From contig NZ_AP019822.1 in NCBI RefSeq assembly GCF_007990505.1, forward strand, positions 806,001-870,000: a DNA stretch of 64,000 bases, written 5' to 3'. Origin of the DNA: Pseudoleptotrichia goodfellowii (GTDB lineage Bacteria; Fusobacteriota; Fusobacteriia; Fusobacteriales; Leptotrichiaceae). How positions within the stretch are numbered: the first letter of the stretch is position 1; each line of letters starts with the position of its first letter. Positions 44,231 to 55,117 of the stretch are shown one piece after another. Made by a program: the position numbers and the translations under genes. Below the pieces are notes generated by a model. It searched no databases. It was not told the origin of the DNA and saw nothing but the letters and a program-made list of their open reading frames with translations.

Positions 44231-44557
44231 ATGAGTAATAAATCTAATAAGAAAAAAATGGAGGAAATGACTGAAAGAGAAAAAAAACTCTATGAGTTGG
44301 AAAAAAAGTTGGGAAGACATGACGAAGAAAAAGAGGCTAAAAAGAAAAAAGACAGATTGCTGTTAAAATATTTTCTTATAGCGACTAATATGATTTATAC
44401 TCTGGCAGGACCTATATTATTAATGTTGGGATTATACCTTTTGCTTGAAAAATTTGTTTTTAAGGATAAGCAGCCGATTGTACTGATTGTATTATTGGTA
44501 TTAGGAGCTTTTGCAGGTTATTGGACACTGATAAGACAGGTACTGGATACAAAATAA
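44231..44557 (+). CDS. AtpZ/AtpI-like protein of the ATP synthase cluster
   Basis: 108 residues: a charged N-terminal coiled coil (MTEREKKLYELEKKLGRHDEEKE), then two membrane helices (ATNMIYTLAGPILLMLGLYLLL and PIVLIVLLVLGAFAGYWTLI), the layout of AtpZ/AtpI-type small ATPase accessory proteins. It lies just upstream of atpI. Such proteins assist c-ring assembly or Mg2+ supply in other bacteria; role here inferred. Confidence 0.7.
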   Translation: MSNKSNKKKMEEMTEREKKLYELEKKLGRHDEEKEAKKKKDRLLLKYFLIATNMIYTLAGPILLMLGLYLLLEKFVFKDKQPIVLIVLLVLGAFAGYWTLIRQVLDTK

Positions 44558-44574
44558 ATATTTTAGGAGTAGTA

Positions 44575-44964
44575 ATGCTGAAAGATTTACCCGAATTAAT
44601 AAAAAAAATTTATGTTACTTCATTATTCTTAACTGCAATATCTCTAATTGCAGGAATTATATTTAGAAGGTCGGAATTGTATTTAGGTTTTTTTACAGGT
44701 TCTGTAATTTCCATGGTAAATATTTATCTGACAATCAGAGGAGCCTATAAAGCGGTGTATCACAGAAATAAAAGCCGATTAGGAAGTATGATTGAATATT
44801 TAAAAAGAATAGTTATATATTGTGCAGGAATGTATTTGGTTATATTTATAAGTAAAAGATATTTCAATAGCCGTATTACAGGAAATATAATAGCTACAGG
44901 ATTGGGCTTTTTGAATTTCAAAATTTCTATATTGTTATCTGCTTTTTTAACGAAAAAACGGTAA
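44575..44964 (+). CDS. atpI: ATP synthase subunit I
   Basis: 129 residues, four predicted helices (IYVTSLFLTAISLIAGIIF, LYLGFFTGSVISMVNIYLTI, YCAGMYLVIFI, and a C-terminal helix). AtpI helps to assemble the c ring. ATG 44575 with TTAGGAG is preferred over an earlier in-frame start inside atpZ. Located 100 nt before atpB. Confidence 0.8.
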   Translation: MLKDLPELIKKIYVTSLFLTAISLIAGIIFRRSELYLGFFTGSVISMVNIYLTIRGAYKAVYHRNKSRLGSMIEYLKRIVIYCAGMYLVIFISKRYFNSRITGNIIATGLGFLNFKISILLSAFLTKKR

Positions 44965-44982
44965 AAAACAGCCAACTAAAAT

Positions 44983-45011
44983 TTGCAAAATGATAATGAT
45001 TGGAGTATAAT
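44983..45011 (+). promoter_or_regulatory. Promoter of the atpB operon
   Basis: TTGCAA (44983-44988), 17 nt, TATAAT (45006-45011), 53 nt ahead of atpB. Confidence 0.65.
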
Positions 45012-45064
45012 AAGATTTAGAGTTATAATTTTGTTGACAAATTAAAGAGGAACAGGAGGTAAAG

Positions 45065-45937
45065 ATGTTTAAAAAAGTAACAGTTTTTGTATTGTTATTG
45101 GTAGGATTGACACTTGTCGTTAATTTGATATTATCATTAATTTCGACTTTCCTTCCTGTAAAATTTGTAATGCCGGAAAGTTTAATAGAAGCACCGACAT
45201 ATTACAATTTTGTAATAGGAAGCGTGAATATATCTATCAGTCAGACAGTATTAAATACGTGGGCGATTATGGCTTTACTTGCATTTATAGTAAAGAAAGG
45301 AACGGATAAGTTAAGCACGACAAATCCGGGTAAATTGCAAATTATTCTTGAGGAATATTATCATTTTATAGAAAATATGTTTTTGGGAACGTTCGGAAAG
45401 TATAAGAAAAAATTTATGCCTTTTTTCTCGGCATTGTTTGCATTTATACTTTTTTCCAATTTGAGTTTATTCCTATTTCCATTTATTATAACGGTAACTA
45501 AAGGAAAAAACGGAGGATTTGACGTAAAACCTTTCTTCAGAACTCCTACTGCGGATCCTAATACGACAATAGGTTTATCTCTTGTAGTAGTAGTTTTGTT
45601 TGTGTCCATAGCTATAAAAAGAGGCGGAATAACGGGATATATAAAAAGTCTGATGCACCCCGCATGGTTTATGCTTCCGATAAATATAGTCGGAGAATTG
45701 TCAAAACCGCTTAATACATCAATGAGATTGTTCGGGAATATGTTTGCCGGACTTGTAATTGCCGGACTTATGTACAGTCTTGCAAGAGGGCATTTTTCTC
45801 TCTCGGTAGGTTGGCCGGGAATATTACAATTGTATTTTGACGGTTTTGTCGGAATGATACAGGCATTCGTATTTACAGTGCTTTCCTCAGTTTATGTGGG
45901 AGAAGTTTTAGGCGAAGATGTCGAAGAAGAAAACTAA
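45065..45937 (+). CDS. atpB: F-type ATP synthase subunit a
   Basis: 290 residues with five to six membrane helices; the essential Arg is in NTSMRLFGNMFAG (helix of the ion channel) and the Gln in the last helix FVGMIQAFVFTVLSSVYVGE. It forms the ion path next to the c ring. The N-terminal hydrophobic segment precedes a periplasmic loop. AGGAGG lies before the ATG. Confidence 0.95.
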   Translation: MFKKVTVFVLLLVGLTLVVNLILSLISTFLPVKFVMPESLIEAPTYYNFVIGSVNISISQTVLNTWAIMALLAFIVKKGTDKLSTTNPGKLQIILEEYYHFIENMFLGTFGKYKKKFMPFFSALFAFILFSNLSLFLFPFIITVTKGKNGGFDVKPFFRTPTADPNTTIGLSLVVVVLFVSIAIKRGGITGYIKSLMHPAWFMLPINIVGELSKPLNTSMRLFGNMFAGLVIAGLMYSLARGHFSLSVGWPGILQLYFDGFVGMIQAFVFTVLSSVYVGEVLGEDVEEEN

Positions 45938-45977
45938 TAAAAACAAAAAATAAATATTAAAATTTAGGAGGATAAAA

Positions 45978-46214
45978 ATGGAAGGATTAGTACAGGCAGC
46001 AGCATTGTTAGGTGCAGGAATAGCAGCGATAGGGGGAATAGGAGCAGGTTTGGGACAAGGAATGGCTACAGCTTATGCGGTTGAAGCAGTTTCAAGACAG
46101 CCTGAAGCAAAACAGGATATTATGCAGACTTTGATTATAGGACTTGCGATTACAGAGTCCACAGGGATTTATGCTTTAGTAATATCGTTCTTATTGATAT
46201 TCTTGAAGGGATAG
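45978..46214 (+). CDS. atpE: F-type ATP synthase subunit c, Na+-binding type
   Basis: 78 residues, two-helix hairpin with loop SRQPEAKQD. Ion-site residues: Gln27 in GLGQG, Glu60-Ser61-Thr62 and Tyr65 in TESTGIY. This matches the Na+ ligand set (Gln, Glu, Ser, Thr/Tyr) known from Ilyobacter tartaricus and not a proton-only site. It predicts a Na+-coupled ATP synthase, in line with Na+ symporters in the window. Confidence 0.95.
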   Translation: MEGLVQAAALLGAGIAAIGGIGAGLGQGMATAYAVEAVSRQPEAKQDIMQTLIIGLAITESTGIYALVISFLLIFLKG

Positions 46215-46277
46215 TCAAGATTAAATTATTGAAAATTATAAAAATTGAAATTCCGAAAAATATTTAAGGAGAAAAAG

Positions 46278-46772
46278 ATGTCAGAAGGATCAAACTTAAT
46301 AAATATAGATTTTACAATGGCTATCCAAATAATAAATTTTCTAATATTGGTGTATATTTTTTGGAAAGTTTTTGCAAAAAAAATTGAAAAAGTAATAGAA
46401 GAAAGAAAACATTTGGCTTTATCCGAAATGGAGATTGTAGAAAAGGAAAAAGAGAAACTTGAAGAGCAAAAAACCGCTTCGGAAAAATTGAAAAAAGAAT
46501 CTAAAAGAAGAGCTAATGAAATTCTGATTAAAGCCGAAAGACAGGCTGATGAGAGAAAAGAGCAGATTATATCCACTGCAATGACAAATAGAGAAAGAAT
46601 GATGATGAAAGCTGAAGCCGATATCGAAAAAATGAGGCAGAATGCTAAATTCGAACTTCAGAAAGAAGTCGGAGAAATGGCACTTGAGCTTGCAGAAAAA
46701 ATTATAAAAGAAAATATAAAAGACAAAGAAGATGAAATAATCGATAATTTTATTGATGAAATAGGAGATTAA
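46278..46772 (+). CDS. atpF: F-type ATP synthase subunit b
   Basis: 164 residues: one N-terminal membrane helix (FTMAIQIINFLILVYIFWKVF) and a long charged coiled coil (ERKHLALSEMEIVEKEKEKL onward) forming the peripheral stalk, with the delta-binding C-terminus. Start ATG 46278 has TAAGGAG. Four nucleotides before atpH. Confidence 0.93.
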   Translation: MSEGSNLINIDFTMAIQIINFLILVYIFWKVFAKKIEKVIEERKHLALSEMEIVEKEKEKLEEQKTASEKLKKESKRRANEILIKAERQADERKEQIISTAMTNRERMMMKAEADIEKMRQNAKFELQKEVGEMALELAEKIIKENIKDKEDEIIDNFIDEIGD

Positions 46773-46776
46773 TATT

Positions 46777-47304
46777 ATGGACAAAAGCGGAATTGCTAAA
46801 AGATATGCTTCGGCTATTTATGATATAGCAAAGTCTTCCAATAAAATCAGCGAAATTCGTGAAGTTTTGAGTCTGATGATGGAAAAATACGAAGAAGAAG
46901 AAGAATTTAAAAAATATTTGTCCGATCCTGTTATAACAGTAGAGGAAAAAGAAGATTTTTTGAAAAGAGCCTTTGATTTTGTAAGTGAAGAAGCGTTGAG
47001 AATAGTTAATTACATAGTAAAAAAAGGAAGATTATCCTTAATTCCTTATATAAAAGAAGAATTTTTGAAAATATATTATACTGAAAATGATAAACTTCCG
47101 ATAACTGCAATATTTGCTAAAGAGTTGTCCGAAGAGCAGAAAGATAAATTAATAAAAAAATTGGAATCAAAATATAAAAAAAAGGTAGTTTTGAATGTTA
47201 AAGTCGATGAAAGCCTTATAGGAGGCGGGATTGTCAAAATAAGAAATGAAGTTATAGACGGTTCTATAAAACATCAGATAGAGGCTTTGAAAAAAACGAT
47301 CTAA
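46777..47304 (+). CDS. atpH: F-type ATP synthase subunit delta
   Basis: 175 residues. [20 protein letters not shown] is the usual N-terminus; the C-terminal [22 protein letters not shown] is the delta/OSCP signature. It joins the stalk to F1. Between atpF and atpA in the standard order. Confidence 0.93.
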   Translation: MDKSGIAKRYASAIYDIAKSSNKISEIREVLSLMMEKYEEEEEFKKYLSDPVITVEEKEDFLKRAFDFVSEEALRIVNYIVKKGRLSLIPYIKEEFLKIYYTENDKLPITAIFAKELSEEQKDKLIKKLESKYKKKVVLNVKVDESLIGGGIVKIRNEVIDGSIKHQIEALKKTI

Positions 47305-47323
47305 AAATTGGAGGTGCTTTTTC

Positions 47324-48829
47324 TTGAGGATCAAACCAGAAGAAGTAAGTAAAATAATTCGTACAGAAATTGAAAATTATAAAAAAACTCTTGATATTTC
47401 CAATACAGGAACAGTACTGGAAGTAGGAGACGGAATAGCAAGAATATACGGACTTAATAATGCCATGTCGGGAGAGTTGCTTGAATTTGAGAACGGCACA
47501 ACAGGAATGGTATTGAACTTGGAAGAAAATAATATAGGAGCCGTGATTTTCGGGGAAACAAGGGGAATAAAGGAAGGCGGAATTGTAAAAGGAACAGGAA
47601 AAATTGCTCAGGTTCCCGCAGGAGAAGAAATACTCGGAAGAGTAGTAAACTCACTGGGAGAACCTATAGACGGAAAAGGTTCGATAACTGCCGAAAAATA
47701 TATGGATATTGAAAGTCCTGCTTACGGTATCATTGACAGAAAACCTGTAAGTGAACCTTTGCAGACAGGTATAAAAGCCATAGACGGAATGGTACCCATA
47801 GGTAGAGGACAGAGGGAGTTAATAATAGGCGACAGACAGACAGGAAAAACGGCAATAGCTATAGATGCAATAATAAATCAGAAATCAAATGACGTATATT
47901 GTATTTATGTTGCGATAGGTCAGAAGAGATCTACTGTTGCTCAGATTTATAAAAAGCTTGAAGAAGAAGGGGCTATGGAATATACTACAATAGTAGCGGC
48001 AACAGCTTCCGAAGCGGCACCTTTACAATACCTGGCACCTTATGCCGGAGTTGCAATGGCTGAATACTTTATGTTACAGGGAAAACATGTATTGATAGTA
48101 TATGATGATCTATCCAAACACGCAGTGTCTTATAGAGAAATGTCGTTATTACTTAGAAGACCTCCGGGAAGGGAAGCATATCCGGGAGACGTATTCTATC
48201 TGCATTCGAGATTATTGGAAAGAGCGGCTAAATTAAGCGATGAATTGGGAGGCGGTTCGATTACTGCATTGCCTATCGTTGAAACAAAAGCGGGAGATAT
48301 ATCCGCTTATATTCCTACAAATGTTATATCTATAACAGACGGACAGATATTCCTTGAAACGGATTTGTTTAATTCAGGATTCAGACCGGCAATAAATCCG
48401 GGAGTATCAGTGTCTAGGGTTGGAGGAAGTGCACAAATAAAAGCAATGAAACAGGTTTCTTCAAAAGTGAAAATCGAGCTTGCCCAATATAACGAACTTC
48501 TGGCTTTTGCTCAATTCGGCTCTGATCTTGATAAAGCTACAAGGGATCAGTTAAACAGAGGAGCGAAAATAATGGAAGTGTTGAAACAGAAACAGTACAA
48601 TCCATATAAAGTCGAAGAAGAAGTGGTATCGTTTTACTGTGTAACTAACGGATATTTCGATGATGTTCCTACTGAAAAAGTAAGTAATTTTGAACATGAT
48701 TTGATAGACAGTTTGAGAACAAACAGTGAAATTTTGAATAAAATAAGAGAAGAAGAAAAATTGAACGATGAAGTGAAAAAAGAGCTGGATGAATATATAG
48801 TAGGCTATAAACAGGATTATGTATGGTAA
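47324..48829 (+). CDS. atpA: F-type ATP synthase subunit alpha
   Basis: 501 residues: Walker [45 protein letters not shown], and the arginine finger region [15 protein letters not shown]. The start is TTG with TTGGAGGTGC 8 nt upstream. Non-catalytic nucleotide-binding subunit of F1. Confidence 0.96.
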   Translation: MRIKPEEVSKIIRTEIENYKKTLDISNTGTVLEVGDGIARIYGLNNAMSGELLEFENGTTGMVLNLEENNIGAVIFGETRGIKEGGIVKGTGKIAQVPAGEEILGRVVNSLGEPIDGKGSITAEKYMDIESPAYGIIDRKPVSEPLQTGIKAIDGMVPIGRGQRELIIGDRQTGKTAIAIDAIINQKSNDVYCIYVAIGQKRSTVAQIYKKLEEEGAMEYTTIVAATASEAAPLQYLAPYAGVAMAEYFMLQGKHVLIVYDDLSKHAVSYREMSLLLRRPPGREAYPGDVFYLHSRLLERAAKLSDELGGGSITALPIVETKAGDISAYIPTNVISITDGQIFLETDLFNSGFRPAINPGVSVSRVGGSAQIKAMKQVSSKVKIELAQYNELLAFAQFGSDLDKATRDQLNRGAKIMEVLKQKQYNPYKVEEEVVSFYCVTNGYFDDVPTEKVSNFEHDLIDSLRTNSEILNKIREEEKLNDEVKKELDEYIVGYKQDYVW

Positions 48830-48842
48830 GTAGGTGTGATGT

Positions 48843-49652
48843 ATGGCTGCAAATATGAAAGAAATAAAAGAAAGAATCGATAGTGTAAGAAATACTAGTC
48901 AAATTACCAATGCAATGAATATAGTTTCATCTACGAAATTCAAAAGATTTCAGGAATTGACTTTGAAATCGAGAAGTTATTCGGATACTCTCGATATAGC
49001 CTTTGACAATCTTGTTGCCAGTTTGACGGGGAAAAAGCATGTTATATTTGACGGAAAGCCCGAAGTTGAAAGAATAGGAATTGTAATAATGACTTCGGAC
49101 AGAGGACTTTGCGGAAGTTTTAACACAAATATGCTGAGAAGAATGGAAGAGATGATAAAAGACTTCAAAAAAGAAAATAAAGAAGTCAGTGTGATAACTA
49201 TCGGTAAAAAAGCGAGAGATTACTGTAAAAGTAAGAATATATCCGTAGACAGTGAATATGTTCAGCTTATTCCTGAAACGATGTTTGAAAAAGCTAAGAG
49301 AATCAGTGAAGATATAGTTGAATTTTATTTGAATGATTTTTACGATGAAGTGTATTTACTATATTCAAAATTTGTTTCGGCAATAGAATACAATGTTCAG
49401 CTTGAAAAAATACTTCCTATAGAGAAAAAAGAAGGGCTTCCTACACAGGAATACATCTTTGAGCCTTCTGAAGACGAAGTGTTGAGAGCATTTATTCCTA
49501 AAGTTTTGAATATAAAACTGTATCAGGCTTTGCTTGAAAGCTCGGCGAGTGAACATTCTGCCAGAATGGGAGCGATGAGACAGGCAAATGATAATGCCGA
49601 CGAAATGATAAAGAAATTGACAGTTCAATATAACAGAGAAAGACAGGGATAG
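48843..49652 (+). CDS. atpG: F-type ATP synthase subunit gamma
   Basis: 269 residues: N-terminal ANMKEIKERIDSVRNTSQIT, central TSDRGLCGSFN, and C-terminal SEHSARMGAMRQANDNADEMIK, the rotor shaft helices of gamma. Somewhat shorter than E. coli (287). Confidence 0.94.
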   Translation: MAANMKEIKERIDSVRNTSQITNAMNIVSSTKFKRFQELTLKSRSYSDTLDIAFDNLVASLTGKKHVIFDGKPEVERIGIVIMTSDRGLCGSFNTNMLRRMEEMIKDFKKENKEVSVITIGKKARDYCKSKNISVDSEYVQLIPETMFEKAKRISEDIVEFYLNDFYDEVYLLYSKFVSAIEYNVQLEKILPIEKKEGLPTQEYIFEPSEDEVLRAFIPKVLNIKLYQALLESSASEHSARMGAMRQANDNADEMIKKLTVQYNRERQG

Positions 49653-49703
49653 ATTACTCAGGAATTGTCCGAAATTGTCGGAGGCTCTGAAGCCTTAAAG
49701 TAG

Positions 49704-51119
<1,416 letters not shown>

Positions 51120-51137
51120 TTTATTAGGAGATAAAAT

Positions 51138-51527
51138 ATGGCTACGGAATTTATATTAAAAGCGGTAACCCCTGAAGGTCTTGTTTTTGAGAAACCCGTG
51201 CTTTTTGTAAAAGTGAGAACTGAAAACGGAGATATAGGAATTCTTGCAAAACATGCGAATTTTGTATCTTCGTTAGGTGCGGGAGAAATGCTTGTTCGGG
51301 AAAAAGACAATGTGGAAACTACATATTATCTCGAAGGCGGATTTTTAGAAGTGAGACAGGATAAAGTCGTAATTTTAGGTGAAGATATGATGGAGGCAAG
51401 CGGAGCCGAAGCTGTAAAACTTGCCAAGAAAGCTGCGATTGAACTTGCAAAACAGCATAAAATAAGAGAAGAACAGGATATTTTAGGAACTAAAAAACGA
51501 ATACAGGAGAATTTGAGAAGAAAATAA
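51138..51527 (+). CDS. atpC: F-type ATP synthase subunit epsilon
   Basis: 129 residues: N-terminal beta-sandwich (ILKAVTPEGLVFEKP, RTENGDIGILAKHANFVSSL) and a C-terminal helical hairpin (AVKLAKKAAIELAKQHKIREEQ). Last gene of the ATPase operon. Confidence 0.93.
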   Translation: MATEFILKAVTPEGLVFEKPVLFVKVRTENGDIGILAKHANFVSSLGAGEMLVREKDNVETTYYLEGGFLEVRQDKVVILGEDMMEASGAEAVKLAKKAAIELAKQHKIREEQDILGTKKRIQENLRRK

Positions 51528-51599
51528 TCAAATTCAGAATTTTACATAAGTACAGTCAGTTAAATTAAGTAAAATAAAAATAAAAAATGGAGGCCGTGT

Positions 51600-52766
51600 A
51601 TGAAATACTTGGATGAAATGACAAAGGAAGAATTGATAAACTGTGCTAAAAAAGAGAAAATATTTATGGGGTTGTCTTTCAATAAAGAAAAAATTATGAA
51701 AAAGCTTGAAAAAAAAGGCTATAAATATAGCCAAGCTTTTGGTGAAAATATTGAAAAAAATCATGAAACAGAAGAAAAGAAAAATATCATTGTAGAAAAA
51801 ATAGAGGAATTTGCAGAAAAAGCAGCTGAAAAATTTGAGGAAATTAAAGAAGAATTTATCGACAGAAAAAGTCAAAATGAGGAAACTGCAATTCGTGAAG
51901 TAGAAGAAATTGATTTTTCAGTTGAAGGGATTTTTAATTACAGAACAAGAAGTTATTACAGAAATTATCCTAATAAAAAATTAATGAGAACATTCAGAAA
52001 GAAATACAGAAAATATAAAAGCGATTTTCAGGAAGAGTTTGATTTTAACTACAAAGGAATAGATGACGATCAGATAAGAAAAAGAGAAAAAGAAACTGAA
52101 ATTAACAGATTGAAGTTTGCTAAAGGTGCAGAATACGACGGAGAATCCAAAGAAGATATTTATTTTGATAAAGCTCCTTTACCGGCTGCATACTTTGTAG
52201 ACGAAGTTGTTTTGATGCCTAAAAATCCTACAACTCTTTATGTTTATTGGGAAATAAGGGATGATACTTTTGAAAAATTGTCAGAAAATAAAGACATAGT
52301 TGATAATATTGTTATAAAACTGTTCAAAGGCGGAAATGAGTATAAAAAAATAATAAGACATGAAAGAATAGGATCACACTATATAGGAGATGTGGATACG
52401 AATCAGAATTATGAAGTATTTATAGGTTATGAAGATAAATACGGAAATTTCTCTGAAGTGGCACATTCTTCGGAAGCAATAGCTCCGTCGGATAAATTGT
52501 CAAATAACCTTGATTTGGTATGGGGAACAGTTAAAGAAGATAAAAATACTAATCAGATAATAAAATATGTAAATAGCCCTGTTCCTACAGAGGAAAATCG
52601 TGAGTTTATAGAACTTATGAAAAATCCTGTTGCAGATGATGACGAGTTTACAGTAGAAGTATTGGAAAGACTCTTGAAAGTAGGAGCTTCGGAAAATCTT
52701 ATAGAAAGAGAAGTAAGAAAAGCAAAGCCTGAAAAACTTATAATGACAGGGGTAAGAAGTTCTTAA
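51600..52766 (+). CDS. DUF4912 protein
   Basis: 388 residues: a long charged, Glu/Lys-rich N-terminal region, then the DUF4912 domain at about 195-320 (ALP-like VDEVVLMPKNPTTLYVYWEIRD, KLFKGGNEYKKIIRHERIGS, QNYEVFIGYEDKYGNFSEVAHS). Rho-type N-terminal helix (LDEMTKEELINCAKKE) is visible. The function is unknown; the family often has this Rho-N start. It follows the ATPase operon by 72 nt. Confidence 0.82.
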   Translation: MKYLDEMTKEELINCAKKEKIFMGLSFNKEKIMKKLEKKGYKYSQAFGENIEKNHETEEKKNIIVEKIEEFAEKAAEKFEEIKEEFIDRKSQNEETAIREVEEIDFSVEGIFNYRTRSYYRNYPNKKLMRTFRKKYRKYKSDFQEEFDFNYKGIDDDQIRKREKETEINRLKFAKGAEYDGESKEDIYFDKAPLPAAYFVDEVVLMPKNPTTLYVYWEIRDDTFEKLSENKDIVDNIVIKLFKGGNEYKKIIRHERIGSHYIGDVDTNQNYEVFIGYEDKYGNFSEVAHSSEAIAPSDKLSNNLDLVWGTVKEDKNTNQIIKYVNSPVPTEENREFIELMKNPVADDDEFTVEVLERLLKVGASENLIEREVRKAKPEKLIMTGVRSS

Positions 52767-52935
52767 TTATTTGCATTGTTTACTTTTTTAAGAAAAAAAT
52801 AGAAAAGAACATTTCATCTTCCTTTTTTCAAAATCGGAAAAATAGAAAATGAAATCATTTCATGTTGTAAAATTTGAATGTTGAATGAAATTATGGAGGC
52901 AAAAAAAGCCCTCATTTAAAATATTTAGGAGAAAA

Positions 52936-53487
52936 ATGGCAAAACATAAAGATGAAAATGTTAAATTAGGAAGATTTATAAGTTATATACTAAGGCATCA
53001 TCCTGAAGCTGTAAATCTGGAGTTGGATGAAAATGGCTGGGCAGATACCGAAGAACTTATAAATAAGATAAATCTTTCGGGTAGTGCAATAGATTTTGCT
53101 AAACTGAATGAAATTGTAAAAACCAACGATAAAAAAAGATATGAGTTCAGTGATGATTATAAAAAAATAAGGGCTTGTCAGGGACACAGTATAAATGTGA
53201 ATTTGAATTTAAAGCCTGTAAAACCGCCTCAATATCTTTATCACGGTACTGCTCTGAAAAATGTAGAAATTATTAAAAAAGAAGGATTGAGAAAAATATC
53301 GAGGCAGTATGTTCATTTATCTATTGATTATGAAACTGCTTACAATGTAGGGAAAAGACACGGAAAACCTTATATAATAAAAGTCGAGTCAGGAAAAATG
53401 TATGATAACGGGCATGTATTTTATCTTTCAAAAAATAAAGTCTGGCTTAGTGAGGACATAAATAGTGAATATTTAATATTTGAATAA
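52936..53487 (+). CDS. kptA: RNA 2'-phosphotransferase (Tpt1/KptA)
   Basis: 183 residues; GRFISYILRHHPEAVNLELDENGW, RACQGHS and YHGTALKNVEIIKKEGL with GKRHGKPYI are the KptA motifs, with the catalytic Arg/His residues in place. It removes a splice-junction 2'-phosphate using NAD+; in bacteria its natural substrate is uncertain. I took ATG 52936 (TTAGGAG) over an earlier frame start. It stands alone between DUF4912 and dapB. Confidence 0.92.
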   Translation: MAKHKDENVKLGRFISYILRHHPEAVNLELDENGWADTEELINKINLSGSAIDFAKLNEIVKTNDKKRYEFSDDYKKIRACQGHSINVNLNLKPVKPPQYLYHGTALKNVEIIKKEGLRKISRQYVHLSIDYETAYNVGKRHGKPYIIKVESGKMYDNGHVFYLSKNKVWLSEDINSEYLIFE

Positions 53488-53621
53488 TAATTTGAAATGT
53501 TAAAAAAAGTAATAAAATTAATACACACGATAGGTTATCTAAGTTTTTTATAAGAGACACAAAAGCATAAACAAAGCGGTAAACTCTATAATAATTAAGC
53601 GAATAAAAAAACGGGAGTAAT

Positions 53622-54350
53622 ATGAAAATAATTGTTTACGGTGCCGGAGTAATGGCTAATTATGTAAAAGAGGCTATTATAAATTCGGGAAATGAATTTG
53701 AGGGATTTGTTGATCCTTTGGGAAAAGGTAATTTTGAAACATTGAAAAATGAAAATAGGGATTATGATGCAATTATAGATTTTTCACATTTCAGTTTGTT
53801 GGAAGAAATACTGGAAGCGGGTATTCAAAAGGGAGTGCCTGTTTTGATAGCTACGACAGGTCACAGTAAAGAGCAAATCGAGAAAATAGAAAAAGCATCG
53901 GAGAAAATACCGATAATAAGAGCAACAAATACTTCCATAGGAGTAAATGTTCTGAACGAAATTACTGCCTATGCTACAAGGCTATTAAAAGGCTTTGACA
54001 TAGAAGTGATAGAAAAACATCATAACAGAAAACTGGATGCTCCGAGCGGTACGGCAAACACTCTTATTGAAGTTATAAATGAAAATCTTGATGAGAAGTA
54101 TGAAACTGTTTACGGAAGAGAAGGACACAAAAAAAGAACTGAAAAAGAAATCGGTGTTCATTCAATAAGAGCAGGAAATATAGTAGGAGAACATACTGTA
54201 ATATATTCAAAAAATGATGAAATAATAGAAATAAAACATGAAGCATTATCAAGAAGAATATTTGCAGAAGGTGCTGTGAGAGCCGCAGTTTATTTAAAAG
54301 ATAAAAAGCCGGGATTATACACGATGAAAGACGTGTTGAATATAAAATAA
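53622..54350 (+). CDS. dapB: 4-hydroxy-tetrahydrodipicolinate reductase DapB
   Basis: 242 residues; N-terminal Rossmann part (IIVYGAGVMANYV, altered from the usual GxxGxMG), ATTGHSKEQIEKIE, and EKHHNRKLDAPSGTA with the catalytic His and Lys. Short form as in clostridia. It precedes dapH in a lysine/diaminopimelate operon. Confidence 0.93.
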   Translation: MKIIVYGAGVMANYVKEAIINSGNEFEGFVDPLGKGNFETLKNENRDYDAIIDFSHFSLLEEILEAGIQKGVPVLIATTGHSKEQIEKIEKASEKIPIIRATNTSIGVNVLNEITAYATRLLKGFDIEVIEKHHNRKLDAPSGTANTLIEVINENLDEKYETVYGREGHKKRTEKEIGVHSIRAGNIVGEHTVIYSKNDEIIEIKHEALSRRIFAEGAVRAAVYLKDKKPGLYTMKDVLNIK

Positions 54351-54387
54351 AGAAAAATATATGAAAGAATAAATAATGGAGGATATA

Positions 54388-55083
54388 ATGACTGAGCTTG
54401 AAAAGTCGGAAGCAATAATAAAATTTATAGCAAGTGCCGAAAAAACAACACCGGTAGAACTTTATACGGACGAAGAAGTAGCAGATAAAGGTTTATGCAG
54501 AGTTATAGGAAAAGACGGACTTAAACTTATAATCGGAGATTGGAAAGATGTCGAAGAAGTTATTAAAAATAATAATTTGAAAAATTATTATTTGAAAAAT
54601 GACAGAAGAAATTCGGGAGTTCCTATGCTTGATATAAAAAATATAAATGCAAGAATAGAGCCGGGAGCTATTATAAGGGATAAAGTTACGATAGGAGATA
54701 AAGCTGTCATTATGATGGGAGCTGTAATAAATATCGGAGCTGAAATCGGTGAAGGAACAATGATAGATATGAACGTGGTACTCGGCGGAAGGGCAAAAGT
54801 CGGTAAAAACTGTCATATCGGAGCAGGTGCTGTGTTAGCCGGAGTTATAGAGCCGCCTTCGGCAGATCCTGTAATTGTGGAAGATGATGTGGTAATAGGA
54901 GCAAATGCTGTTGTACTGGAAGGTGTAAAAATCGGAAAAGGCTCGGTTGTCGCAGCGGGAGCGGTAGTTACTGAAAATGTTCCTGAAAAAGTAGTTGTAG
55001 CGGGAATGCCTGCGAAAATTATAAAAAATGTGGACGATAAGACGGCTTCCAAAACGGGAATAGTTGAGGATTTAAGAAAATAA
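54388..55083 (+). CDS. dapH: Tetrahydrodipicolinate N-acetyltransferase DapH
   Basis: 231 residues; left-handed beta-helix hexapeptide repeats from about residue 85 ([20 protein letters not shown] onward) after an N-terminal DapH domain. It acetylates tetrahydrodipicolinate for diaminopimelate synthesis by the acetyl branch. ATG 54388 chosen over 54376 because GGAGGA lies between them as ribosome site. 37 nt after dapB. Confidence 0.93.
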   Translation: MTELEKSEAIIKFIASAEKTTPVELYTDEEVADKGLCRVIGKDGLKLIIGDWKDVEEVIKNNNLKNYYLKNDRRNSGVPMLDIKNINARIEPGAIIRDKVTIGDKAVIMMGAVINIGAEIGEGTMIDMNVVLGGRAKVGKNCHIGAGAVLAGVIEPPSADPVIVEDDVVIGANAVVLEGVKIGKGSVVAAGAVVTENVPEKVVVAGMPAKIIKNVDDKTASKTGIVEDLRK

Positions 55084-55117
55084 TTTATAAATAAGTAAAA
55101 AAAATTAGGAGGATAAA

